Shown: piece after piece, positions 6,743 through 11,961 of the stretch
Layout: every line of letters starts with the position of its first letter
Numbering within the stretch: the first letter of the stretch is position 1
Source of the DNA: Peptococcaceae bacterium
GTDB lineage: Bacteria > Bacillota > Dehalobacteriia > UBA4068 > UBA4997
Direction: 5' to 3'
Assembly (NCBI GenBank): GCA_019421315.1
Contig: JAHZFN010000316.1
Span: 15,164-27,124 of the forward strand
Length of the DNA stretch: 11,961 nt
Program-made: the position numbers and the translations under genes
The notes under the pieces: model-generated
Databases searched by the model: none
Told to the model about the DNA's origin: nothing
The model's input: the letters and a program-made list of their open reading frames with translations, nothing else

Positions 6743-7975
6743 TTAATCGTCGATGTCTGCCAAAACGGACAAATCATTGTCGTCCATATCCTCCAATGCG
6801 GCAACGCCGGGCAGGTCGGCACCCTGCAAATATGCCAGAGTGGAACCGCCGCCTGTGGAAATATGGTTTACCAGATAAGTTACGCCCGCTTTTTCCAAAG
6901 CCGCCAGGCTGTCGCCGCCGCCCACAATGGTTGTGCCTTTGGTTCGGGCAACCGCCAAGGCGATTTTTCTGGTGCCTCGGTCAAAGTTTTTCATTTCAAA
7001 AACACCCATCGGACCGTTCCAAACCACGGTTCTGGCAGAAGCAATAATTTTGGCATAGCTCAAAATTGTGCGGTCGCCGATATCCAGCGCCATCCAGCCT
7101 TCGGGCATTTCGCCCGCCTGAACCTGCTTATGTTCGGCGTCGTTGTCAAAAGCCGCCGCTGCCACCAAATCCGTCGGCAGACAGATTTTTCTTTCCAAAT
7201 CGTTATCCAGCAGTTCCTTTGCCAAAGGAATATAGTCCGCCTCAACCTTGGAACCCTGCATATTGTAGCCCTGCGCCGCCAAAAAGGTGTTCGCCATGGC
7301 GCCGCCTATCAGCAGGCGGTCAACCTTATCCAGCAGGTTTTTGATAACGCCGATTTTGTCGGAAACCTTGGCGCCGCCCATGATTGCCACAAAGGGGCGG
7401 TTGGGTTCGGAAAGTATTTTACCCATGATAACCAGCTCTTTTTCCAAAAGCAGACCTGAAACGGCGGGCAAAAACTTCGCAACGCCCGCCATGGAGGCAT
7501 GGGCTCTGTGCACCGTGCCGAAAGCGTCATCAACATATATTTCGCCCAATTTTGCCAGTTTTTCGGCAAAAACGGGGTCGTTCTTTTCTTCTTCTTTATG
7601 ATAACGCAGATTTTCCAAAAGCAAAACCTCACCGTCCTGCAAAGCGAAAGCCATCTTTTCTGCATCTTCGCCAATGCAGTCGGGGGCAAAGTACACCTTG
7701 GTATCCAGCGTTCTATCCAGTCTTTCTGCCACCACCCGCAGGGAAAAGTCCGGTTTCGGTTCGCCCTTCGGTCTGCCCAAATGGGACATCAGGATTACTC
7801 TGGCTCCGTGTGCCAGCAGATACTTCACGGTCGGCATGGCGCTGCGAATCCTTGTGTCGTCGGCAATTTTTCCGTCCTTGGTCAAAGGGACGTTAAAGTC
7901 CACACGCACCAAAACTCTCTTGCCGCGAACAGCAATATCTCTTACGGTTTTTTTACAATAGTTAAAGCTTGACAC
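6743..7975 (-). CDS. pgk: Phosphoglycerate kinase, paralogue 2
   Basis: A second complete PGK (410 residues) with all main catalytic residues: D26 in VDFNVP, R42 in DDTRI, H65/R68 in SHLGRPKG, R124, R157 in GTVHRAHAS, K203 in GGAKVSDK, NGPMGVFE (320-327) and GGGDS (352-356). Its sequence differs from pgk1 throughout, so the duplication is old or one copy was acquired. It has GDRT (300-303) where most PGKs have GPKT, and an acidic C-terminal tail of about 15 residues rich in Asp. The start is GTG at 7975, fixed by GGAGGG (7982-7987) 6 nt upstream. A promoter candidate at 8076-8104 suggests expression independent of gap. Confidence 0.95.
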   Translation of the reverse strand: MSSFNYCKKTVRDIAVRGKRVLVRVDFNVPLTKDGKIADDTRIRSAMPTVKYLLAHGARVILMSHLGRPKGEPKPDFSLRVVAERLDRTLDTKVYFAPDCIGEDAEKMAFALQDGEVLLLENLRYHKEEEKNDPVFAEKLAKLGEIYVDDAFGTVHRAHASMAGVAKFLPAVSGLLLEKELVIMGKILSEPNRPFVAIMGGAKVSDKIGVIKNLLDKVDRLLIGGAMANTFLAAQGYNMQGSKVEADYIPLAKELLDNDLERKICLPTDLVAAAAFDNDAEHKQVQAGEMPEGWMALDIGDRTILSYAKIIASARTVVWNGPMGVFEMKNFDRGTRKIALAVARTKGTTIVGGGDSLAALEKAGVTYLVNHISTGGGSTLAYLQGADLPGVAALEDMDDNDLSVLADIDD

Positions 7976-7999
7976 AAAAATCCCTCCTTAACAAATATT

Positions 8000-8015
8000 C
8001 GGCGGCAAGCCGCCG
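8000..8015. other. GC-rich hairpin just upstream of the pgk2 RBS
   Basis: CGGCGGC (8000-8006) and GCCGCCG (8009-8015) form a tight stem-loop. On the minus strand it lies 10-12 nt before the Shine-Dalgarno of pgk2, after an A-rich leader, and could stabilise or define the mRNA 5' end. On the + strand it is followed by a T-rich tract and looks like a terminator, but there is no + strand gene for it to serve. Confidence 0.4.
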
Positions 8016-8075
8016 TTTCTTTGTTTTTATTTTTAAAATTGACCCTAAACCGCCGCGGGCTTTTGTGTTTTGTAT

Positions 8076-8104
8076 ATTTTATGCGGCTTTTGGCAATTTG
8101 CCAA
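8076..8104 (-). promoter_or_regulatory. Probable pgk2 promoter with overlapping inverted repeat
   Basis: On the minus strand, TTGGCA (8099-8104) and TAAAAT (8076-8081) are separated by exactly 17 bp. The -35 lies in a hairpin, TTTGGCA/TGCCAAA with a 3-nt centre (8089-8105), itself framed by CGGCTTT (8084-8090) and AAAGCCG (8108-8114). This symmetry could be an operator. The predicted transcript would carry a leader of about 95 nt before the GTG of pgk2. Confidence 0.45.
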
Positions 8105-8180
8105 AGCAAAGCCGTGATTTTCGGAGAAAAGCAAGATTTTTCCGCCCGAAACCAAAGCCCGAAGCTATATAAGAGAACAG

Positions 8181-8210
8181 CAGAAAAGCCTGCCAAAACA
8201 GGCCTTTCTG
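8181..8210 (-). terminator. Terminator-like hairpin after gap
   Basis: CAGGCCTTTCTG (8199-8210) pairs with CAGAAAAGCCTG (8181-8192) over 12 bp with one G-T wobble and a 6-nt loop. On the minus strand the GC stem runs into TTTTCTG and a T-rich stretch. It starts 20 nt after the gap stop and should end or attenuate gap transcripts before pgk2. Confidence 0.65.
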
Positions 8211-8230
8211 CCGAATATTCATATAAAAAT

Positions 8231-9232
8231 TTATTTTTCGGTTGCAACCAAAATTGCCAAATCCAATACACGGCAGGCATAACCCCATTCGTTGTCATAC
8301 CAAGCCAAAACTTTTACCATGTTGTCTTCCATAACCATTGTGGAAAGACCGTCAACAACTGTGGAAATGGGGCAGTTGTTGTAATCAACGGAAACCAAAG
8401 GCAGTTCGTTGTAACCCAAAATGCCTTTCATTTCATTTTCGGAAGCAGCCTTGAAAGCGGCATTTACTTCTTCTTTGGTAACATTTTTCTTCAAATCCAC
8501 AACCAAGTCAACCATGGAAACGTTGGGAGTGGGCACACGAACGGCAAAACCGTTCAATTTGCCTTCCAGCTGGGGCAAAACCTTGGCAACGGCTTTGGCA
8601 GCGCCTGTTGTTGTCGGGATCATGGAAAGAGCGGCAGCACGGGCACGGCGGAAATCTTTGTGGGTTTTGTCGTGAGTTTTCTGGTCGTTGGTGTAGGCGT
8701 GGATTGTGGTCATGAAACCTCTTTGAATGCCGAATTGTTCATCCAAAACTTTGGCAACGGGAGCCAAGCAGTTGGTTGTGCAGGAAGCACAGGAAATGAT
8801 GTTGTGTTTGCTGTAATCATAATCCTTGTCGTTTACGCCCATAACGATGGTGATGTCTTCGTTTTTGCCGGGTGCTGTGATAACAACTTTTTTGGCGCCG
8901 GCATCCAAATGAGCCTGGCATTGTTCGGCTTTTTTGTAAATGCCTGTTGCTTCGATTACAACGTCAACGCCCAGTTCTTTCCAAGGCATATCTTTGATGT
9001 CGGCAATTTTCAAAACCTTAACTTCTTTGCCTTCGATAACCAGTGCGTCTTCTTTAACTTCAATATCGTGGTTCCAGGTACCGTGTACAGAATCATATTT
9101 GGTTAAATGCGCATGAGATTCAGCCGAAGAACGACCGTTGATGGCGACAACTTCAACCCCCGGCGTATCGAAAATCTGTCTGAACACCAGACGACCTACT
9201 CTGCCCATACCGTTAATTGCAATTCTAATCAC
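8231..9232 (-). CDS. gap: Glyceraldehyde-3-phosphate dehydrogenase, possibly NADP-using (GapB-like)
   Basis: A 333-residue type I GAPDH that oxidises and phosphorylates glyceraldehyde-3-phosphate to 1,3-bisphosphoglycerate in the cytoplasm, or the reverse in gluconeogenesis. It has NGMGRVGR (7-14, Rossmann loop), the catalytic Cys in ASCTTNC (C151), H178 in TTIHAYTND, and WYDNEWGY (311-318). The residue after N32, normally an Asp that binds the NAD ribose, is Gly (NGRSSA), and the usual LPH segment near 190 is KTH. Both changes are of the kind found in NADP-accepting enzymes such as Bacillus GapB. SCASC replaces the usual SNASC. The start is GTG at 9232, with GGAGG (9240-9244) 7 nt upstream. 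The enzyme's product is the substrate of the two PGKs encoded downstream. Confidence 0.95.
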   Translation of the reverse strand: MIRIAINGMGRVGRLVFRQIFDTPGVEVVAINGRSSAESHAHLTKYDSVHGTWNHDIEVKEDALVIEGKEVKVLKIADIKDMPWKELGVDVVIEATGIYKKAEQCQAHLDAGAKKVVITAPGKNEDITIVMGVNDKDYDYSKHNIISCASCTTNCLAPVAKVLDEQFGIQRGFMTTIHAYTNDQKTHDKTHKDFRRARAAALSMIPTTTGAAKAVAKVLPQLEGKLNGFAVRVPTPNVSMVDLVVDLKKNVTKEEVNAAFKAASENEMKGILGYNELPLVSVDYNNCPISTVVDGLSTMVMEDNMVKVLAWYDNEWGYACRVLDLAILVATEK

Positions 9233-9311
9233 TTTGGCTCCTCCTTAAGATATACATATTATAATTTTAATATTTTGACTGCGTGAGGGCAAAAAAACTC
9301 CCCACACTCTC

Positions 9312-9339
9312 ATTTTAACATAATAAAAAAGTTTTTCAA
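9312..9339 (-). promoter_or_regulatory. Probable gap promoter
   Basis: On the minus strand TTGAAA (9334-9339) and TAAAAT (9312-9317) are 16 bp apart, giving a leader of about 70 nt. A perfect TTGACA lies slightly further upstream (9348-9353) but has no -10 at a suitable distance. The leader is very A/T-rich, and no riboswitch or CggR-type operator was recognised. Confidence 0.5.
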
Positions 9340-9454
9340 TATGCTTTTGTCAAATTTTATGCATTTATTCCCGAATATCAGCGAATTTTGCATACAGCCG
9401 CCTTTTATTGCCGTTTTTCTTTTAATGCGTTAATACGCTGCGAATATGACGCAC

Positions 9455-9489
9455 GAAAGCCCGAACCGGGAGGGTGGGTTCGGGCTTTC
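9455..9489 (-). terminator. Hairpin between the collagen-like gene and gap, possible terminator
   Basis: A perfect 13-bp stem, GAAAGCCCGAACC (9455-9467) with GGTTCGGGCTTTC (9477-9489), has a 9-nt loop. It lies about 90 nt past the stop of the collagen-like gene on the same strand. No proper T tract follows on either strand, so termination is likely only by position and GC stem. The rest of the 344-bp gap (9233-9576) holds the gap promoter and a TTTTTTGCC/GGCAAAAAA pair near 9520-9565; nothing else is recognised. Confidence 0.4.
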
Positions 9490-9576
9490 AGTATTTCCGT
9501 TATTATTTTTGTTATTGTTTTTTGCCACCGCAGCGTTGTGCCGCAGGCTTCGGCAAAAAATTTATTATTTTATTAC

Positions 9577-10314
9577 TTATTTTAAGCGCAGAATTGTCAA
9601 GTTCGCCATGTTGTTGGCGGAGTTGGGAGTATCCCAGCAAAGAGCTTCGGAGCTGTTGATTGTCAGCACGGTGTCCGCCTCCAGCCGAACAATGCCGTCG
9701 AAAAAGCCCACCGCCGAGGAGTTGACGCAGCAGGAATTGGGCATTAATGCCGTGGAAAAGGCCTCCATTGCTTCGTCGTTGGCTTTGACGGTGAAAACCG
9801 TTTGGGTGGAATTGGATTTCGGCACATAAAACTTAGCGCTGATATAATATGTACCTGCTTGTCTTACCAAAACGTCGGTGTTGTCCACAACAAAATCATC
9901 GTCGGAGGAAGATACATAATCGGTAAAAGCGATGGCGCCGCCGTCGTTTTCCACTATGTTGTCGCCCAGAACAAAGGCGTTGACAAATCTTTGAACGCCG
10001 CTTTCACCACGTTCGCCACGTTCGCCACGTTCGCCGCGCAGACCTCTTTCACCACGTTCGCCACGTTCGCCGCGCAGACCTCTTTCACCACGCTCACCCC
10101 GTTCGCCGCGCAAACCTCTTTCACCACGTTCGCCCCTTTCACCACGTTCGCCTTTTTCACCTCTCATACCTCTTTCGCCACGCTCGCCCCGTTCGCCCTT
10201 TTCGCCTTTGGGACCTCGGCAGCAGCAGCAATTACTGTGGTGTCTTTCTTCGCCGCAGCTGTTTTCTCTTTCTCCGCAGTTTCGGCAGCCGTTGTTTCTG
10301 TTTGTGCAAGTCAT
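9577..10314 (-). CDS. Collagen-like surface protein with Cys-rich head and C1q/BclA-like C-terminal domain
   Basis: A 245-residue protein in three parts. Residues 1-33 form a hydrophilic head with eight Cys, including CCCC at 29-32, and no signal peptide. Residues 34-108 are 25 Gly-X-Y triplets, mostly GER with GLR about every fourth, and only one proline. Residues 109-245 form a beta-rich domain with the pattern of C1q/TNF-like or BclA-type trimerising domains (AGTYYISAKFYV, VLTINSSEAL, ANLTILRLK). The layout suggests a trimeric filament on a spore or cell surface, anchored or cross-linked by the Cys head. GAGGTGAT (10323-10330) lies 8 nt before the ATG. Phage or S-layer collagen-like proteins are alternatives; the function is not established. 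Confidence 0.85.
   Translation of the reverse strand: MTCTNRNNGCRNCGERENSCGEERHHSNCCCCRGPKGEKGERGERGERGMRGEKGERGERGERGERGLRGERGERGERGLRGERGERGERGLRGERGERGERGESGVQRFVNAFVLGDNIVENDGGAIAFTDYVSSSDDDFVVDNTDVLVRQAGTYYISAKFYVPKSNSTQTVFTVKANDEAMEAFSTALMPNSCCVNSSAVGFFDGIVRLEADTVLTINSSEALCWDTPNSANNMANLTILRLK
10000..10143 (-). repeat. 36-bp repeats encoding GERGERGERGLR within the collagen-like gene
   Basis: Four consecutive 12-residue blocks (residues 58-105) share the pattern GER-GER-GER-GLR; the last ends in GES. At the DNA level the 36-bp units are nearly identical, which allows in-frame gain or loss of blocks by slippage. Strain-to-strain length variation of the stalk would be expected. Confidence 0.8.
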
Positions 10315-10363
10315 CGTTTAACATCACCTCAATAATTTTTTTGCGCTTCATCGGCGCTTAATA

Positions 10364-10391
10364 TATATTATGCGGCGGTTGTCCCAATGGT
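10364..10391 (-). promoter_or_regulatory. Possible sigma-K-like promoter of the collagen-like gene
   Basis: On the minus strand CATAATATA (10364-10372) fits the CATANNNTA -10 of sporulation factor sigma-K, with an AC (10390-10391) 17 bp upstream at the -35 position. The leader would be about 45 nt. The -10 pattern is AT-rich and easily met by chance, and the stretch could also be a weak sigma-A site, so this rests mainly on the nature of the gene. Confidence 0.3.
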
Positions 10392-10470
10392 GCGTCGGTG
10401 CGGCGTCTTAAAAAAATTATTAAAACAAAAGAACCGGAAATTTATCATCTCAACCACATGATATCCGTAC

Positions 10471-10506
10471 AAAAAAAGCAGACGGGTATCATAACCGATA
10501 CCCGTC
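10471..10506 (-). terminator. Intrinsic terminator of patB
   Basis: A perfect 10-bp stem (GACGGGTATC with GATACCCGTC, 10481-10490 and 10497-10506) has a 6-nt loop. On the minus strand it is followed by TGC and seven T (10471-10477 as A on the + strand). It lies 25 nt after the patB stop and insulates the collagen-like gene from patB. Confidence 0.85.
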
Positions 10507-10531
10507 AATAATTAAATCTATAATAAATTTA

Positions 10532-11725
10532 TTAAAAATTGTTTTGCAGAGCCTTTTGCAGGCGGTCTATGGCTTGGCGCAGAGTTTGGGCGGGGCAGGC
10601 AATGTTCATTCTGACAAAGCCTTCGCCGTCTGCGCCGAAAGTGCCGCCGCTGTGCAGCCAAAGTCCCGCTTCGTCGGCAAAGAATTTTTGCAGGCTTTTG
10701 TCATCAAGCCCCAATTTGCGGCAATCCAGCCAAAGCAAGTAAGTTCCCTGCGGCGGGACAAGCTTTATCAAATCGGTGTCCGCCAAGGCTTCCCGCAAAA
10801 TCTTGATGTTGTTTTCCAGATAAAGGAGCAGTGTGTTCAGCCACGGTTCACCGTAACGATAGGCGGCCTCCGCCGCTTCCACAGCCATGGTATTCAGGCG
10901 GTGATAGCATTGAGCATCGCAGACCTTTTGGATTTTTCTTCTTGCTTCGGCGTTGGTTATGACCATATTGGCAACCTGGAGTCCCGCCAAATTAAAGGTT
11001 TTGGACGGGGCGGTGCAGGTTATCGTACGGTCGGCAATCTCCGCCGAAAGGGCTGCCAAAGGCGTGTGCCGTCTGCCGCCGTACACAAAATCGGAGTGGA
11101 TTTCGTCCGCCACAAGCCAAACCTTATGCTTCAGGCAAAGCGCCGCCAGCTCCCGCAGTTCTTCTTTTTCCCAGACCCGTCCCACGGGATTATGGGGAGA
11201 GCAAAGCAGCAGCATTTTAACGCTGTTTTCTGCAATCAGCCTTTCCGTCTCTGCCAAATCCATGCGGTAAACGCCGTCCTCCAAACGCAGGCGGGAAACC
11301 ACGCATTTTCTGCCGTTATTTTCCACAACCTTTTGAAAAGGGTAGTACACAGGCTGAAAAATCAAAACGCCGTCGCCCTTTTCCGTCAGGGCATTAATGG
11401 CGGCGCTGACGCCGAACATAACCCCCGGAGTCTGCACCGTCTGTTCCGCCGCAAAATCCCAGTCCATTCGTTTTTTATACCAATTTGTCAGCGCTTCAAA
11501 GTAGTCCCTGCCGGAAACTGTGTAGCCGAAAATGCCCCTTGCCGCCACCTCTTGCAGTCTTTTTTCCACCATTGGCGGCGTCTTGAAGTCCATGTCGGCA
11601 ATCCACATCGGGATTATATCATCGCCGTATTTTGCCGATTTCGGAACATCGAACTTAACCGCATTGGTATTTCTTCTGTCATGTATTTCATCAAAAAAAG
11701 AAAAATCTATTTTGTTTCCCATCAT
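10532..11725 (-). CDS. patB: MalY/PatB-family PLP-dependent cystathionine beta-lyase/aminotransferase
   Basis: A fold-type I PLP enzyme of 397 residues. Motifs, numbered from the chosen ATG, are IPMWIADMDF near the N-terminus, SPHNPVGRVW (176-185), DEIHSD (207-212, Asp for the pyridine nitrogen), SKTFNLAGL with the PLP Lys at 242, and FVRMNIACP with the substrate-carboxylate Arg near 372. The SPHNPVGRVW and DEIHSD forms mark the MalY/PatB group, cytoplasmic C-S lyases that cleave cystathionine or cysteine; some have aminotransferase or regulatory roles, so substrate is inferred. Start choice: a TTG at 11731 is only 4 nt from GGAG (11736-11739), while ATG at 11725 is 10 nt away and preferred; ATG at 11722 is also possible. 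It has its own terminator, and the upstream region is made of R repeats. Confidence 0.88.
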   Translation of the reverse strand: MMGNKIDFSFFDEIHDRRNTNAVKFDVPKSAKYGDDIIPMWIADMDFKTPPMVEKRLQEVAARGIFGYTVSGRDYFEALTNWYKKRMDWDFAAEQTVQTPGVMFGVSAAINALTEKGDGVLIFQPVYYPFQKVVENNGRKCVVSRLRLEDGVYRMDLAETERLIAENSVKMLLLCSPHNPVGRVWEKEELRELAALCLKHKVWLVADEIHSDFVYGGRRHTPLAALSAEIADRTITCTAPSKTFNLAGLQVANMVITNAEARRKIQKVCDAQCYHRLNTMAVEAAEAAYRYGEPWLNTLLLYLENNIKILREALADTDLIKLVPPQGTYLLWLDCRKLGLDDKSLQKFFADEAGLWLHSGGTFGADGEGFVRMNIACPAQTLRQAIDRLQKALQNNF

Positions 11726-11748
11726 AATCAAATATCTCCTTTTTACGA

Positions 11749-11961
11749 TTTTTTACGACGTCGTGTTGTTAAACTCCGCACAAAGGTCAGAACGCCGCCT
11801 CAACTCGGTGAAGTCTGTTATTGCGCCTTCGTTTTTGTTATCTGATTGCTTGGCGGTAGCGTGCTGAGTTAAATTATAGTTTTTACGACGTCGTGTTGTT
11901 AAACTCCGTACAAAGGTCAGAACGCCGCCTCAACTCGGCGAAGTCTGTTATTGCGCTTTCG
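11749..11961 (+). repeat. Dispersed R repeats, copies R5 and R6 in tandem (R6 cut by window end)
   Basis: Two head-to-tail copies have a period of 130 bp. R5 occupies 11749-11878; R6 runs from 11879 to the window end and differs from R5 at only about three positions over its 80 or so bases. Each opens with a T run and the palindrome ACGACGTCGT (11755-11764 and 11885-11894), then TGTTGTTAAACTCCG, then AACTCGG (11802-11808 in R5), AAGTCTGTTATTGCGC, and finally CTGAGTT (11864-11870). AACTCGG and CTGAGTT pair with one G-T wobble. This is the region upstream of patB. The array may continue beyond the window. Confidence 0.85.
11873..11902 (-). promoter_or_regulatory. Promoter formed at the R5/R6 junction, facing patB
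   Basis: On the minus strand TTAACA (11897-11902) and a consensus TATAAT (11873-11878) are 18 bp apart. The spacer contains the perfect palindrome ACGACGTCGT (11885-11894), a possible operator. Transcription would cross the whole R5 copy as a leader of about 140 nt before the patB ATG. Confidence 0.5.

Noticed and set aside
8021..9106. Long + strand open frame (361 codons) opposite gap
   Set aside because: It is the antisense shadow of gap. The long frame arises because the real gene avoids codons whose complements are stops; it has no RBS and a low-complexity composition.
9233..9311. CggR-type operator or riboswitch in the gap leader
   Set aside because: The leader is simple A/T-rich sequence with no matching operator repeats and no conserved riboswitch core that I can see.
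9520..9565. TTTTTTGCC/GGCAAAAAA inverted repeat as a terminator
   Set aside because: The T run lies in the 5' arm of the stem and A follows the 3' arm, so it lacks intrinsic terminator form on either strand.
9446..9829. 127-codon + strand frame near the end of the collagen-like gene
   Set aside because: It spans the intergenic hairpin and the antisense of the collagen-like gene; no RBS and no recognisable domain.
10544..11845. 433-codon + strand frame opposite patB
   Set aside because: Antisense to a clearly recognisable PLP enzyme, without an RBS or family motifs.

Overview
The window looks like a chromosomal segment of a Bacillota (Firmicutes), probably an anaerobic clostridial-type or Negativicutes-type lineage. 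The reasons are strong GGAGG ribosome-binding sites, several GTG/TTG starts, AT-rich intergenic DNA around genes of moderate GC, a YmfI-type reductase, a YbaK/EbsC protein, and a collagen-like protein with a Cys-rich head of the kind found on spore or cell surfaces. Genus cannot be read from the sequence.

Layout. The left part is on the + strand: the 3' part of a beta-CASP metallo-beta-lactamase gene (1-1310), a 786-bp gene-free stretch full of repeats and hairpins (1311-2096), ybaK (2097-2585) with a GNAT acetyltransferase (2630-3073), another repeat-bearing gap, then lgt (3299-4087) and a YmfI/FabG-type reductase (4151-4900). Two terminators (4944-4983 and 5026-5060) separate these from a convergent minus-strand block. 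Read in the direction of transcription, that block is patB/malY (11725-10532), a collagen-like gene (10314-9577), gap (9232-8231), pgk2 (7975-6743) and pgk1 (6272-5073).

How the genes fit together. gap and the two divergent pgk genes form a lower-glycolysis cluster that interconverts glyceraldehyde-3-phosphate and 3-phosphoglycerate. The Gap protein lacks the Asp that normally selects NAD, so it may use NADP. Two complete pgk paralogues side by side are unusual. Each glycolytic gene is separated from the next by a long leader or terminator region, so they may be controlled separately. lgt acts in lipoprotein maturation, and the reductase beside it probably in EF-P modification. The other genes look like unrelated housekeeping or accessory functions.

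The most unusual content is non-coding. A dispersed repeat family (here called R, about 130 bp) occurs at 1386-1527, 3079-3199 and, in tandem, at 11749-11961. The five-fold 83-bp array between pgk2 and pgk1 (6292-6707) is made of the first two-thirds of the same element. Aligned by hand, the full copies keep inverted pairings through compensatory base changes, in a pseudoknot-like order. A separate 126-bp structured unit is repeated 2.4 times at 1681-1987 behind an extended -10 promoter and could encode a small RNA.
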